DNA from: Neiella litorisoli
Lineage (GTDB): Bacteria; Pseudomonadota; Gammaproteobacteria; Enterobacterales; Neiellaceae
Direction: 5' to 3'
Length of the DNA: 64,000 bases
NCBI RefSeq assembly: GCF_014773395.1
Contig: NZ_JACXAF010000004.1
Span: forward strand, 1 to 64,000
Both the position numbers and the translations under genes were made by a program. Each line of letters begins with the position of its first letter. Within the stretch, counting starts at the first letter, position 1. The notes under the pieces are model-generated. The model saw only the letters and a program-made list of their open reading frames with translations, ran no database searches and was not told where the DNA came from. Below, piece after piece: positions 54,388 to 64,000 of the stretch.

Positions 54388-55077
54388 TTAAGTTTTTGCA
54401 GGCTCGATTTGTCGTGCCAACCAATAATCCAGACTCAACCAACGTCCGGCGCCGGTAAATAACAAACTCAACAACATGGCAAAATAAATCGCCGCAAACT
54501 GAATACCATTGTTGAGGATCACCACAGGCCCTGTGGCATAGAGATAACTGGGCTTGCCATTGGCTTCAATAATGCCGCGAATACGCTCCAGCCGATCAGA
54601 AACTTCATTGCTATTGTGCAGGCTTTCGGCTGCCCCCGGAAAACCAAACCAATCGAAAAATGTCGCGACACTAGTGGCGCCATTCGCTGGCGCAATGGCA
54701 TGCCACCCATTGACCCAGTGAACCGACAGTGCTGCGACCAACATGGTAATAAGTAACGGGATCACCACCAATCGTGTCAATAAACCGAACAACAGCAGCC
54801 AGCCGCCGCCAAACTCAGCCCAACCGGCTAAAAATGCCAGTAAATCTGGGGCTGGCAACCCTAAGCCCCATTCCGGATTGCCAAACCAGGCGACGATGTT
54901 TGGCTTTGCTAAAAACTGCTCGAACATGCCTGCATCGGCATCACCAATGCGCAGCTTATTGTAGCCCGCGATGATCATCACTGGCGCCAAGATTAAGCGA
55001 AACACCAAAGGTGCCAAGAAATCAGCCAGATTCACTTTTTCTATGGTTTTCTGAGCAACTGCATACACGCTATTCAT
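54388..55077 (-). CDS. hvfX: DoxX-family membrane protein, HvfX-like
   Basis: A 229-residue inner-membrane protein, longer than ordinary DoxX proteins. Four hydrophobic segments are separated by a central hydrophilic insert (about residues 120-190; WVNGWHAIAPANGA, ERIRGIIEANG), then VVILNNGIQFAAIYFAMLLSLLFTGAGRWLSLDYW. This layout fits the HvfX group that accompanies HvfABC in Haemophilus-type copper-RiPP loci; HvfX probably acts in export, redox or copper handling of the peptide. Here it is 20 kb away from hvfABC, beside ydjA and metA. An ordinary DoxX role cannot be excluded. Confidence 0.75.
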   Translation of the reverse strand: MNSVYAVAQKTIEKVNLADFLAPLVFRLILAPVMIIAGYNKLRIGDADAGMFEQFLAKPNIVAWFGNPEWGLGLPAPDLLAFLAGWAEFGGGWLLLFGLLTRLVVIPLLITMLVAALSVHWVNGWHAIAPANGATSVATFFDWFGFPGAAESLHNSNEVSDRLERIRGIIEANGKPSYLYATGPVVILNNGIQFAAIYFAMLLSLLFTGAGRWLSLDYWLARQIEPAKT

Positions 55078-55160
55078 TGTTCATTCTCTATGGTTAGTCA
55101 GCGGCACTGATGCCGTTTTTAATATAGAAATGCAATCAGCAAAAAAAATTTCACTGGATC

Positions 55161-55184
55161 AGACTTCTAGACGTCTAGACGTTG
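55161..55184 (+). promoter_or_regulatory. Three tandem Met boxes (MetJ operator)
   Basis: AGACTTCT, AGACGTCT and AGACGTTG lie end to end (matches to AGACGTCT of 7, 8 and 6 out of 8). Tandem 8-bp boxes are the binding pattern of MetJ with S-adenosylmethionine. They lie 45-69 bases before the metA start and so should control metA and, by readthrough, metH. Confidence 0.92.
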
Positions 55185-55229
55185 ATGATTTATCATTTCG
55201 CCACTTTGGTTCGTCGCAGGAACAACAGC

Positions 55230-56174
55230 ATGCCTATTAACATTCCCGACCGGTTACCGGCCGCTCAGGTATTAACCACAGAAAACATCTTTGTGATGGG
55301 CCACGAGCGCGCCTCATCACAGAATATTAGGCCGTTGAAAGTCCTGCTGTTGAACCTGATGCCGAAAAAGATTGAAACTGAAATCCAAATCATGCGGATG
55401 CTATCCAATACACCATTGCAAGTGGATGTTGATTTACTTCGCATTGACAACCGGCCGTCGAAAAACACCCCAGAAGAACATCTCAATGCCTTCTACCGGA
55501 CTTTTGAAGAAGTTGAGCAGCAAAATTACGATGGCATGATCATCACTGGCGCTCCGCTGGGCTTGGTGGAATGGAATGACGTGGTATTTTGGGAGCGGAT
55601 GAAAACCATTATTGATTGGGCCAACCAGCATGTCACATCAACCATGTACTTGTGTTGGGCTGCCCATGCTGCGCTCTACACCCTGTATGGCATTGACCGA
55701 AAAATCCGTAAAGAAAAGTATTCCGGCGTTTACCCACACCAAGTGCTGTATCGCAATCACCCGTTGATGCGCGGCTTTGATGATGTGTTTTGGGTGCCTC
55801 ACTCGCGCTACGCTGAGATCAACGCCGACGAGGTTGAAGAGAAAACCAACTTGCAGATTTTGGCGGCCTCGCCGCAAACTGGCGTTCATTTGGTAGCCTC
55901 TCCCGATGGCCGGCAACTGTTTATTACCGGACACCCAGAGTACGATCCTGAAACCTTGCACAACGAATTTGTTCGCGATTCGAGTGCCGGACTCAATCCA
56001 GCGGTGCCTGAAAACTATTACCGCGACAATGATCCAAGCAAAGAACCGCTGGTACGCTGGCGCAGCCATGGTAATCTGCTGTTCTCCAATTGGCTGAACT
56101 ACTTTGTTTACCAGACAACACCATACGATTTGCAGCAGCTGACGCCGGTCGCGCTGGCTTCTAAATTGTCATAA
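55230..56174 (+). CDS. metA: Homoserine O-succinyltransferase
   Basis: Activates homoserine for methionine synthesis (314 aa; E. coli 309). The nucleophile Cys is in [15 protein letters not shown] and the catalytic His in [23 protein letters not shown] has Gly at the position that marks succinyl-CoA use, where acetyl-CoA enzymes have Glu. The start is ATG 55230 ([11 protein letters not shown]) with AGGA upstream; an open frame from 55182 would start inside the Met boxes. metH follows after 45 bases on the same strand. Confidence 0.95.
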   Translation: MPINIPDRLPAAQVLTTENIFVMGHERASSQNIRPLKVLLLNLMPKKIETEIQIMRMLSNTPLQVDVDLLRIDNRPSKNTPEEHLNAFYRTFEEVEQQNYDGMIITGAPLGLVEWNDVVFWERMKTIIDWANQHVTSTMYLCWAAHAALYTLYGIDRKIRKEKYSGVYPHQVLYRNHPLMRGFDDVFWVPHSRYAEINADEVEEKTNLQILAASPQTGVHLVASPDGRQLFITGHPEYDPETLHNEFVRDSSAGLNPAVPENYYRDNDPSKEPLVRWRSHGNLLFSNWLNYFVYQTTPYDLQQLTPVALASKLS

Positions 56175-56219
56175 TAATCAGATTTCCGTTGTACGGTTTT
56201 CCGCTGAAGAGGTTAATAA

Positions 56220-59200
56220 GTGAGTCACAACAACAATCGCCAGACGTCCCTTGAGCAAGCATTTGAACACCGCATCCTGATTTTAGATGGCGGCATGGGC
56301 ACCATGATTCAGGCGTATAAGCTCGAAGAGCAAGACTATCGTGGTGAGCGCTATGCTGATTGGCATTGTGATGTGAAAGGCAATAATGACCTGTTGGTGC
56401 TAACCCAGCCACAAATCATTCGTGACATCCATGCCGAGTATTTTGCAGCTGGCGCCGATATTATTGAAACCAATACCTTCAATAGCACCAGCATTGCCAT
56501 GGCCGACTATGACATGCAGGCGCTGTGTCATGAGCTCAATCTCGAAGCGGCCAAATTAGCGCGCTCCGTTGCCGATGAGTTCACTGCCAAAGAGCCCCAC
56601 AAGCCGCGCTATGTGGCGGGTGTTCTTGGCCCAACCAACCGAACCTGTTCGATCAGTCCCGATGTGAACGATCCTGGCTTCCGCAACGTCACTTTTGATG
56701 GTTTGGTTGAATCCTATCTAGAAGCAACGTTAGCGCTGATTGAAGGCGGTTCTGATCTGATCCTGATTGAAACCATCTTCGACACCCTCAATGCCAAAGC
56801 GGCCATCGTCGCAGTTGAGCAAGCCTACGAGCAAATTGGCCGACGCCTGCCGATTATGATTTCCGGTACTATTACCGATGCCTCCGGCCGAACCCTGTCG
56901 GGTCAAACTACAGAAGCATTTTATAATTCGGTGCGTCACGCCAAACCACTGACCATGGGCCTGAACTGTGCCCTTGGCCCTGCCGAGCTGCGTCAATACG
57001 TCGAAGAGCTTTCGAGGGTCAGCGAAGGGTATGTCGCGGTGCATCCAAATGCCGGCTTACCGAACGCCTTTGGTGAGTATGATCTTGGCCCAGAAGAAAT
57101 GGCCGATCATATCGTTGAGTGGGCCCATGCTGGCTTTTTGAATATGGTCGGCGGTTGCTGTGGTACCACGCCAGAGCACATCCGCCAGTTCGCCGAACGA
57201 CTGGAAGGGATTGCCCCTCGGCAAAAGCCAACACTGCCAGTTGCCAGCCGCTTGGCAGGCTTAGAACCATTCAACATTCATGCGGATGATCTGTTCGTGA
57301 ATGTTGGTGAGCGCACTAATGTCACCGGCTCCGCCCGCTTTAAGCGGCTTATCCTCGAAGAAAACTACGACGAAGCACTTGAAGTGGCACGTCAGCAAGT
57401 CGATAACGGCGCCCAAATCATCGACATCAACATGGACGAAGGCATGCTCGATGCCAAAAAGGCCATGGTTCGTTTTCTCAACTTAATTGCTGCCGAGCCT
57501 GATATTTCCCGCGTTCCCATCATGATTGATTCCTCCAAATGGGAAGTCCTTGAAGCTGGCTTGAAGTGCATTCAGGGCAAAGGTGTGGTCAACTCCATTT
57601 CGCTGAAAGAAGGCGAAGAGAACTTCATCAAACAAGCGGAGACCATTCGTCGCTATGGCGCTGCCGTTATTGTTATGGCCTTTGACGAAACCGGCCAAGC
57701 GGATACCCGTGAGCGCAAGTTTGAGATCTGTAAGCGCTCCTACGATGTGCTCGTCAACAAGGTCGGCTTCCCGCCAGAAGACATTATTTTTGACCCCAAC
57801 ATCTTTGCTGTTGCCACCGGCATTGATGAACACAACAATTATGCTGTGGACTTTATTGAAGCGGTCAAAGACATCAAACAGCACCTGCCCCATGCCATGA
57901 TCTCAGGCGGTGTGTCGAATGTGTCGTTCTCGTTCCGCGGTAACAATCCGGTGCGTGAAGCCATTCACTGCGTATTCCTCTACTACGCCATTCAAAATGG
58001 CATGGACATGGGCATCGTTAACGCCGGTCAGCTGGCCATTTACGAAGATATTCCGCAAGAGTTACGCGACGCCGTTGAGGCGGTCGTCCTGAATAGCAAT
58101 GATGAGGCCACTGAAACCTTATTGGCAATTGCCGATAAATACCGTGACAGCGGCGCCGCCCAAGACGATGCCCAAGATGCCGAATGGCGCAGTTGGGACG
58201 TCAACAAGCGCCTCGAACATGCACTAGTCAAAGGCATTACCGACTTTATTGAAGAAGATACTGAAGCGGCGCGACAAGCAGCAGATCGACCTCTTCATGT
58301 CATTGAAGGGCCATTGATGGATGGCATGAACGTGGTTGGTGATCTATTCGGCGCCGGCAAAATGTTCCTACCACAGGTCGTCAAGTCCGCACGGGTAATG
58401 AAACGCGCGGTGGCCTACCTTGAGCCTTACATTGAGGCAGAAAAACAAGCCGGTACCAGCAACGGTAAAGTGTTAATGGCGACGGTAAAAGGCGATGTTC
58501 ACGATATCGGTAAGAACATTGTTGGCGTGGTGTTGCAATGCAACAACTACGAGATCGTTGATCTCGGTGTGATGGTCCCTTGCGAGAAGATTCTGCAGGT
58601 TGCTCGGGAAGAAAAAGTCGACATCATTGGCTTGTCCGGTTTAATCACGCCGTCACTCGACGAAATGGTCCATGTCGCTAAAGAAATGCAGCGCCAAGGC
58701 TTCACATTGCCGCTAATGATTGGTGGTGCCACCACCTCAAAAGCTCATACCGCAGTGAAAATAGAGCAGAATTACGATCAGCCAGTGGTTTACGTGCCCA
58801 ACGCGTCGCGCGCCGTTGGCGTGACCGCGGCGCTGCTATCTGATGAACAACGTCCGGCGTTTGTGGAACGGCTCAATCATGAATATCAGGTTGCCCGCGA
58901 TCAACACGCCCGCAAAGTGCCGCGCGGGCAAGCCATCGATATGACCGAAGCCCGCGGCAATGGCTATGTGATCGCCGATGACTACATACCGCCGGTGCCG
59001 CAGCAGCTCGGTGTGCAGGTGATTGAAGAAATGGACATCAGTGTGCTTGAAAAGTACATCGACTGGACCCCGTTTTTCATGACCTGGCAGCTTAAAGGCT
59101 CTTATCCTCGGATCTTTGACAACGCCACCGTCGGTGAAGAAGCGAAGAAGCTATTTGCCGAAGCCAATGACATGCTTGCTCGCATCAAGGAGCAAGGCTC

Positions 59201-59909
59201 AATTACAGCAAAAGGTGTGTTTGGATTGTTCCCTGCCAACCGAGATGGTGATGACACCATTGTCTACCGTGATGAATCACGCACCGAAGTGCTGACCACC
59301 CTGCACCATTTACGTCAGCAAACTCGCAAGCCAAAAGGTAAGCTCAACCACTGTTTGGCCGACTATGTTGCTAAATCTGGAAAAGCTGATTACATCGGCG
59401 CGTTTGCCGTCACTGGTGGCGTTGGCGAAGAACAAATCGCCGAAGCGTTTAAAGCTGCTGGTGACGATTACAACGCTATCATGGTGCAGGCCGTTTGTGA
59501 CCGCTTGGCCGAAGCCTTTGCCGAGTACCTTCACGAGCAGGTGCGCAAGCTTCATTGGGGCTATGCGGCAGATGAAGATTTAGCAAACGATGATCTGATC
59601 CGAGAGAAGTATCAGGGCATCCGCCCTGCGCCGGGTTATGCCGCTTGTCCTGAGCATACTGAGAAAGGCAAAATCTGGCAGATGCTGGATGTTGAGGGCA
59701 AGATTGGCATGAAGCTTACGGAAAGCTACGCCATGTGGCCGGGCGCCTCGGTGTCTGGTTTCTACTTTAGTCACCCGGATGCCAAGTACTTTGCTGTAGC
59801 CGGTATTCAGCGTGATCAAGTGGAACAATACGCTGCCAAGAAAGGCTGGGACATGGCCACAGCTGAACGCTGGCTGGCGCCTAATATCGCCTACGACACT
59901 GACAGCTAA
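56220..59909 (+). CDS. metH: Cobalamin-dependent methionine synthase
   Basis: Transfers methyl from 5-methyltetrahydrofolate to homocysteine through B12 (1229 aa; E. coli 1227). Modules in order: homocysteine domain with the zinc motif [11 protein letters not shown] near 315, pterin domain ([14 protein letters not shown]), B12 domain with the lower-ligand His in [13 protein letters not shown] near residue 765, and the reactivation domain ([32 protein letters not shown]). The start is GTG at 56220 with AAGAGG upstream. It depends on the B12 imported by the btuDC-cobO system and is likely repressed with metA by MetJ. No metE is seen here. Confidence 0.97.
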   Translation: MSHNNNRQTSLEQAFEHRILILDGGMGTMIQAYKLEEQDYRGERYADWHCDVKGNNDLLVLTQPQIIRDIHAEYFAAGADIIETNTFNSTSIAMADYDMQALCHELNLEAAKLARSVADEFTAKEPHKPRYVAGVLGPTNRTCSISPDVNDPGFRNVTFDGLVESYLEATLALIEGGSDLILIETIFDTLNAKAAIVAVEQAYEQIGRRLPIMISGTITDASGRTLSGQTTEAFYNSVRHAKPLTMGLNCALGPAELRQYVEELSRVSEGYVAVHPNAGLPNAFGEYDLGPEEMADHIVEWAHAGFLNMVGGCCGTTPEHIRQFAERLEGIAPRQKPTLPVASRLAGLEPFNIHADDLFVNVGERTNVTGSARFKRLILEENYDEALEVARQQVDNGAQIIDINMDEGMLDAKKAMVRFLNLIAAEPDISRVPIMIDSSKWEVLEAGLKCIQGKGVVNSISLKEGEENFIKQAETIRRYGAAVIVMAFDETGQADTRERKFEICKRSYDVLVNKVGFPPEDIIFDPNIFAVATGIDEHNNYAVDFIEAVKDIKQHLPHAMISGGVSNVSFSFRGNNPVREAIHCVFLYYAIQNGMDMGIVNAGQLAIYEDIPQELRDAVEAVVLNSNDEATETLLAIADKYRDSGAAQDDAQDAEWRSWDVNKRLEHALVKGITDFIEEDTEAARQAADRPLHVIEGPLMDGMNVVGDLFGAGKMFLPQVVKSARVMKRAVAYLEPYIEAEKQAGTSNGKVLMATVKGDVHDIGKNIVGVVLQCNNYEIVDLGVMVPCEKILQVAREEKVDIIGLSGLITPSLDEMVHVAKEMQRQGFTLPLMIGGATTSKAHTAVKIEQNYDQPVVYVPNASRAVGVTAALLSDEQRPAFVERLNHEYQVARDQHARKVPRGQAIDMTEARGNGYVIADDYIPPVPQQLGVQVIEEMDISVLEKYIDWTPFFMTWQLKGSYPRIFDNATVGEEAKKLFAEANDMLARIKEQGSITAKGVFGLFPANRDGDDTIVYRDESRTEVLTTLHHLRQQTRKPKGKLNHCLADYVAKSGKADYIGAFAVTGGVGEEQIAEAFKAAGDDYNAIMVQAVCDRLAEAFAEYLHEQVRKLHWGYAADEDLANDDLIREKYQGIRPAPGYAACPEHTEKGKIWQMLDVEGKIGMKLTESYAMWPGASVSGFYFSHPDAKYFAVAGIQRDQVEQYAAKKGWDMATAERWLAPNIAYDTDS

Positions 59910-59918
59910 GTCTAGCTG

Positions 59919-59951
59919 ACTGCGTTGCCCATCGCTAGCGCAACGCAGTTT
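59919..59951 (+). terminator. Hairpin after metH
   Basis: ACTGCGTTGC, an 11-base loop, GCAACGCAGT, then TTTGC. The stem is strong but the T run is short. It starts 10 bases after the stop. Confidence 0.7.
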
Positions 59952-60109
59952 GCTGCACTTCCAGGCGTATTAGGGCCATCACTGACCTCGCCTATTGTGC
60001 TAACTCAAACTCTGAGCAATTAACTGGCCACTATGCGCAACTAATCGATATGGATTTTTGCAACTTAGGCTAAGTTAAAGGAATGGCAGTTGATCAGAGG
60101 GACGTTTCA

Positions 60110-61840
60110 ATGAACAGACGGCGCGCGAAGCGTTTACTGTTGTTGCCAATCATTACTCTGATCGTGCTGCAAGCCGCCGAAGCAACGCCATCCTCAACCC
60201 AGGCGATTGAGTACTGGCTAACACAGCACTTCGTTCATTCCACCCTCAGCAAAGAGCAACAGCAAGCGGAGTTAAAGTGGTTTCATCAAGCTGCTGCGCC
60301 TTATCGCGATCTCACTATTCACGTGGTATCCGAGGACATTCCAACCCACAGGTACGAGTCACAAGTGTTGGCGCGGGCCTTTTATGATCTGACTGGCATT
60401 CATGTCATTCACGAAGTCACCAAAGAAGACGATGTGGTGCGCAAACTACAGGTGCAAATGGAATTGGCTTTGCCGATTTATGATGCATATGTCAACGATA
60501 CCGATTTTATTGGCACCCATTCGCGCTACCCAGAAACCCTTGCGATTTCAGCAATGATGCAAAACGAGTGGCAGCACATTTCACTGCCAACGCTTGATTT
60601 AGATGATTTCATTGGCCTGCAGTTTGCCACTGGTATCGACGGCCAACTTTACCAACTCCCCACCCAGCAATTTGCCAACCTGTACTGGTACCGCCATGAC
60701 TGGTTTAGCGATCCGCAGCTGCAACAGCGATTTCAAGCGCACTACGGTTACCCCTTAGGCGTACCACAAAACTGGGCGGCCTATCAGGATATTGCCAACT
60801 TTTTCACCAATATCGTCAAGACAATCGATGGCCAGCGGGTTTGGGGCCATATGGATTACGGTCACTTTGATCCATCCTTAGGTTGGCGGATCTCTGATTC
60901 TTGGTTAAGCCTCGCTGGTGCCAATGACATCCTGCCGGACAATGGCCAACCCTACGCCGAGCAACAAGGTGTCGGCGATTGGGGCATTCGAGTAGAGCAT
61001 TGTCACCCTGTTGGCGCTTCTGTTAGCCGCGGGGGCGCGCTGGATAGTCCTGCAGCTATTTATGCAGTAGAAAGTTACATCAGTTGGCTTAACCAGTATG
61101 CGCCACCAGAAGCCCGCGATCTGACTTTTTCAACATCTTCGGCCTATTTGGGCCGCGGCAATATTGCCCAGCAGATCTTTTGGTACACCGCATTTTTACC
61201 CGACCTACTGACCGACCAACTGCTCGATAGCGACGGCAATCCGAAATGGCGGGTCGCGCCCAGCCCTCGTGGTAAATATTGGCAAAAAGGCATGAAGTCG
61301 GGTTATCAAGACGTCAGCGGCTGGACCTTTTTACGCTCAACCCCAAAGCATCGCGCCGCAGCGGCTTGGCTATACGCGCAGTTTGTTGTATCTAAAACCG
61401 TCTCCATGACCAAATTTCTCAACGGCTTTACGCCGATCCGCCAATCCGACATACACTCCCGCTATTTGACGGCCAATTCAGATAAGTGGGGCGGGCTGCT
61501 GGAGTTCTATCAAAGTAAGGCGCGTCATTATTGGACCCCAACAGGGCTAAGCGTGGCCAATTATGCGGCCTTATCCGATGCTTGGTGGCGTCATATCGGG
61601 CCTGCCGTTCAAGGTAAACAAACCGTCACCGACAGCATGAAACAACTTGCCAACACTGTTGAGCAGCGCCTGCTTGCAATCAGCAAAACAGATGATTTGC
61701 GCTGCGCACCAACACTAAGGGAAGCAAAGCCCGAGAGCTACTGGCTCAGTCAACCGGGCGCCCCGTGGCCGCAGCAACAGGCACCGGATAAACCAGCAAC
61801 CTTACCCTATCAACAGGCGCTACAGCTATGGCAAGACTAG
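60110..61840 (+). CDS. GlpV-like ABC solute-binding protein without transporter partners
   Basis: A 576-residue periplasmic binding protein. After a signal peptide (LLLLPIITLIVLQAAEA), the sequence matches the long GlpV glycerol/polyol-binding group: YDAYVNDTDFIGTHSRY, QLPTQQFANLYWYRHDWF, GHMDYGHFDPSLGWR, NIAQQIFWYTAFLPD and AAWLYAQFVVSKTV are characteristic. In alphaproteobacteria GlpV works with GlpSTPQ; no ATPase or permease is visible in the window. The start is ATG 60110 (GAGGGAC upstream, straight into the signal peptide); an ATG at 60083 is nine codons earlier. Ligand is unproven. Confidence 0.85.
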   Translation: MNRRRAKRLLLLPIITLIVLQAAEATPSSTQAIEYWLTQHFVHSTLSKEQQQAELKWFHQAAAPYRDLTIHVVSEDIPTHRYESQVLARAFYDLTGIHVIHEVTKEDDVVRKLQVQMELALPIYDAYVNDTDFIGTHSRYPETLAISAMMQNEWQHISLPTLDLDDFIGLQFATGIDGQLYQLPTQQFANLYWYRHDWFSDPQLQQRFQAHYGYPLGVPQNWAAYQDIANFFTNIVKTIDGQRVWGHMDYGHFDPSLGWRISDSWLSLAGANDILPDNGQPYAEQQGVGDWGIRVEHCHPVGASVSRGGALDSPAAIYAVESYISWLNQYAPPEARDLTFSTSSAYLGRGNIAQQIFWYTAFLPDLLTDQLLDSDGNPKWRVAPSPRGKYWQKGMKSGYQDVSGWTFLRSTPKHRAAAAWLYAQFVVSKTVSMTKFLNGFTPIRQSDIHSRYLTANSDKWGGLLEFYQSKARHYWTPTGLSVANYAALSDAWWRHIGPAVQGKQTVTDSMKQLANTVEQRLLAISKTDDLRCAPTLREAKPESYWLSQPGAPWPQQQAPDKPATLPYQQALQLWQD

Positions 61841-62535
61841 TGCCACTCATTCTCTGCCTGTTGCTCGTTACACCAGCGTCGGCCACCATCAAGTTATTGG
61901 TGTATGACTACCCGCCATTGGTACAAATTAATCGGCAAGCTAAACCAACTGGCCATGCTATTGACTTGGTTACACCGCTGTTTTTGCAAGCTGGCGTCCA
62001 ATACCAATTCGTCAAATTGCCGCTCAAGCGAGCGATTCAACAAGCGGCGCAGCACAAAAACACCTGCACGTTTCCGGTGTTCCGAACCCAGCGGCGCGAA
62101 GCAGATTTTCGTTGGATTGGCCCCATATCAGTGAATCGTTTTGGGCTCTATTCGCTCGCTGAAAACAACCACCAGCTAGTTACTTTAAATGACGCCAAAG
62201 CCCATAAAATTGGTGTCTATGCTGGCTCTGCAGTGGCCAACTATCTTACTGACAACGGCTTCAGCACCTACGAAACCAGCAGCATCGCCCAAGGCTTGCA
62301 GATGTTGAAACATGGTCGCATTGAATTTTGGGTAGCAGACATCCAATCGATACAGCAAGCTTCGAGTTTAGTCGGCGAACAACAGTTGACGCCGAGCCTA
62401 AGTTTTTACACCAGCATGAGTTTTATGGCGTGTAACTTGAGCAGCGATGCACAGGATTTAGATGCCCTGGAAGCCCAGTTGAAAACCATGTACCTGACCG
62501 GCCAGGCACAACAACTGCTCCACTTAAGCTTTTAG
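61828..62535 (+). CDS. Periplasmic solute-binding protein, SBP_bac_3-like
   Basis: A 235-residue exported protein (signal VPLILCLLLVTPASA). The family 3 layout is seen in YDYPPLVQINRQAKPTGHAIDLV and ISVNRFGLYSLAE, with KIGVYAGSAVANYL and FWVADIQSIQQA later. It overlaps the GlpV-like gene by 13 bases, so the two binding proteins are coexpressed. Without ABC components both may serve in sensing or deliver ligands to a distant transporter. The ligand is not predictable. Confidence 0.78.
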   Translation: MARLVPLILCLLLVTPASATIKLLVYDYPPLVQINRQAKPTGHAIDLVTPLFLQAGVQYQFVKLPLKRAIQQAAQHKNTCTFPVFRTQRREADFRWIGPISVNRFGLYSLAENNHQLVTLNDAKAHKIGVYAGSAVANYLTDNGFSTYETSSIAQGLQMLKHGRIEFWVADIQSIQQASSLVGEQQLTPSLSFYTSMSFMACNLSSDAQDLDALEAQLKTMYLTGQAQQLLHLSF

Positions 62536-62639
62536 CGCTAAAATCACAACTTGGTTCGTGCTGGCTCGCTCTGGCAGTCATTAACATTCTGTGCCACCAT
62601 TGCCCATACCTTTGCCCTTGAGCACTAAATGCCACATCA

Positions 62640-63326
62640 ATGCCTGCTGCTAAGTATAACAGTATTAAACAATTTTTATTTAATGAGATCGCCTCGGGGC
62701 GGTGGCCGGAACATCACCGCGTGCCATCGGAAAATGAGTTGGCTAATCAATTTCAGGTCAGCCGGATGACCGCCAGACGAGCGTTGCAGGAACTAGCTGA
62801 TGAGGGAGTGCTGCTACGCACGAAAGGCTTGGGTAGTTTTGTTGCACCATTTAAAAGCCAAAGCTCGCTGGTGCAGGTCCAGAACATTGAACATGAAATT
62901 ACCCAACGGGGCCAACGCCACCATACTGAACTCATTACGCTAGAGTCGCGCGAGTCGGATCAGGAAGTCTCCATTGCGCTGAGCTTGCCCATTGCCAGCC
63001 CGGTATTTTTTGCCGCCATCGTTCACTATCAGGACGACTTGCCAATTCAACTTGAGGCGCGTTATGTCAATGCCAGACTGGTGCCTGGCTTTATTGAACA
63101 GGATTTCAGCCAAATCACCCCCCATGACTACTTGAGTAAAATACTGCCCTTAACCGAAGCTGACCATTTGGTTGAAGCCGTATTGGCCGACCGTCAGACA
63201 TTGCACTATTTAAAGCTCAATCCACCACAGGCTTGTCTGCAATTAACTTGTCGCAGTTGGACCGCCTTGGGCGTGGTCAGCTACACCCGTCTCACTCATC
63301 CCGGCCAACACTTTCGACTCGGCTAA
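62640..63326 (+). CDS. hutC: GntR/UTRA regulator, HutC-like
   Basis: A 228-residue GntR-family regulator. The winged helix lies at about residues 8-70 (ASGRWPEHHRVPSENELA; VSRMTARRALQELADEGV). The UTRA ligand domain follows (about 95-225; PIQLEARYVNARLVPGF, LTEADHLVEAVLADRQT, TRLTHPGQHFRLG). These segments match HutC, the urocanate-responsive repressor of histidine catabolism. No hut genes are in the window, so the identity is by sequence alone. It lies 104 bases after the binding-protein pair on the same strand, and might regulate them. Confidence 0.8.
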   Translation: MPAAKYNSIKQFLFNEIASGRWPEHHRVPSENELANQFQVSRMTARRALQELADEGVLLRTKGLGSFVAPFKSQSSLVQVQNIEHEITQRGQRHHTELITLESRESDQEVSIALSLPIASPVFFAAIVHYQDDLPIQLEARYVNARLVPGFIEQDFSQITPHDYLSKILPLTEADHLVEAVLADRQTLHYLKLNPPQACLQLTCRSWTALGVVSYTRLTHPGQHFRLG

Positions 63327-63429
63327 TACCAGCAACAAATTAGTTGGCAGCAATGCCATGGAACTGTCATTAACTCATGGTTAATTAGACACTTTAGAGT
63401 CGAACCATTGTGAGTAACTGCCGCTAAAT

Positions 63430-63705
63430 ATGAAGCGCATGATGTTGTCAGTAACCGGTGCGTTACTGTTAGTGATCGGGTTGGTGTTGATCCCAATGCC
63501 AGTGCCTATTGGTCTGGCGATTGCCATTACTGGATTGGCGCTGCTGATCCACAATAACGAGGCGGTACGCCAGCTAATCCGCCGCTGGCGCCAGCGTTAC
63601 CCCGCCATCAATGACAAACTGCGACGAGCCGGTGCCGCGCTGCCAAAACCGTTGCGCCGCATCGTCAGTCGCACCAAGCCTCCAGTGCAACAGCGCAGTA
63701 AATAA
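63430..63705 (+). CDS. Small two-helix membrane protein, unknown function
   Basis: 91 residues. Two hydrophobic segments (about 4-22 and 26-40) with a proline-rich turn (IPMPVPIGL) precede a strongly basic tail (IRRWRQRYP, KPLRRIVSRTKPP). It loosely resembles PGPGW-type membrane proteins, but the PGPGW motif itself is absent. It converges with the L,D-transpeptidase gene across 7 bases. Confidence 0.6.
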   Translation: MKRMMLSVTGALLLVIGLVLIPMPVPIGLAIAITGLALLIHNNEAVRQLIRRWRQRYPAINDKLRRAGAALPKPLRRIVSRTKPPVQQRSK

Positions 63706-63712
63706 GCGGCCC

Positions 63713-64000
63713 TTAGTACAACGCCCGCTCTACGGCCGGTTGCATGATTTGTTCTGCAGTCATGCCCAGCTCTTTCAGTAAACGGGCGTCATGGCCATAA
63801 ATGTCGTCATGGACAATCAGGTGATCGTCATCATCGACAACGGCGGTGAGATAAATAATACCCACGGTAATCGCGGTCTTGAGCGGCACCACTTTCGCCG
63901 CGTCCTCATCAAACTCCTGATTAATGGCTTGTTCATCCCAACCTTCAGGGTTAAGCACCCAATTGGCTAAGCCCGGCACATCGCCAACCCGAATACAGCC
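63713..64000 (-). CDS. ldtD: L,D-transpeptidase, LdtD/YcbB type (3' end only)
   Basis: The last 95 codons of a YkuD-domain enzyme; the gene runs off the right edge. The catalytic Cys is the second visible codon, in GCIRV, and TVGIIYLTAVVDDDDHLIVHDDIYGHD is the C-terminal signature of LdtD (E. coli YcbB). The full enzyme makes 3-3 cross-links in periplasmic peptidoglycan. The name is based on this C-terminus only; LdtF or LdtE types look different here. Confidence 0.85.
   Translation of the reverse strand, partial: GCIRVGDVPGLANWVLNPEGWDEQAINQEFDEDAAKVVPLKTAITVGIIYLTAVVDDDDHLIVHDDIYGHDARLLKELGMTAEQIMQPAVERALY

Noticed and set aside
1-64000. Prophage, defence island, integron or transposon
   Set aside because: No integrase, transposase, capsid, restriction or toxin-antitoxin gene was recognised; gene content looks like stable chromosome.
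1-64000. tRNA or rRNA genes
   Set aside because: No cloverleaf-like segment or rRNA stretch was noticed in the gaps by eye; a covariance search could still find an unusual one.

Overview
The window reads as a chromosomal segment of a marine-type gammaproteobacterium, probably of the Alteromonadales. Several gene orders match those of enteric and Shewanella-like genomes (apt-dnaX-ybaB, tsaB next to yoaA, mrp divergent from metG, metA followed by metH). The proteins look gammaproteobacterial throughout, and coding density is high. I see no prophage, insertion sequence, CRISPR array, rRNA or tRNA gene. The assignment to order is inference.

Layout. 1-9.2 kb: a membrane diguanylate cyclase, an EamA exporter, a psrA-like/fadE fatty-acid operon with an operator candidate, an M2 metallopeptidase lipoprotein and argA. 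9.3-20.5 kb: a DUF1415 protein, a cystathionine beta-lyase, cinA-sixA-rlmA, a YciA thioesterase, two GNAT proteins, a stand-alone second elongation factor G, dcd with a P-loop kinase, and mrp. 20.6-28.5 kb: metG, menA, a SulP carrier, then a vitamin B12 operon (btuD-btuC-cobO) behind a cobalamin riboswitch with its promoter. 28.5-32.3 kb: ybaB, dnaX (with an E. coli-like programmed -1 frameshift site) and apt. 32.4-35.4 kb: an Hvf-type copper-RiPP locus (hvfA-hvfB-hvfC), a 44-residue membrane protein gene behind it and a DksA/TraR-type zinc-finger gene divergent from it. 35.4-50.7 kb: a DUF885 lipoprotein, a YchJ-like protein, fadD, a hydrolase, an exported methyltransferase-like protein, tsaB-yoaA, a beta-barrel protein, alpha-galactosidase, a solute-binding protein, cmoM and a NIF3 protein. 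50.7-64 kb: an SpmA/SpmB fusion, rsmF, ydjA, an HvfX-like DoxX protein, metA-metH behind three tandem Met boxes, two solute-binding proteins, a HutC-like repressor, a small membrane protein and the 3' end of an LdtD-type L,D-transpeptidase.

The most interesting system is the Hvf-type locus. The precursor has a signal peptide followed by six tandem cysteine units (eleven Cys). The core motif is EGSCG/EGACG instead of the EGKCG known from HvfA of Haemophilus. An MNIO (DUF692) maturase and a DUF2063 partner follow, and the probable HvfX membrane partner lies 20 kb away. A strong stem-loop separates precursor and maturase.

A second theme is methionine and B12. Riboswitch-controlled B12 import and adenosylation, B12-dependent MetH, Met-box control of metA-metH, metC and metG all lie in one window. 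A third is fatty-acid oxidation (psrA-like, fadE, fadD).
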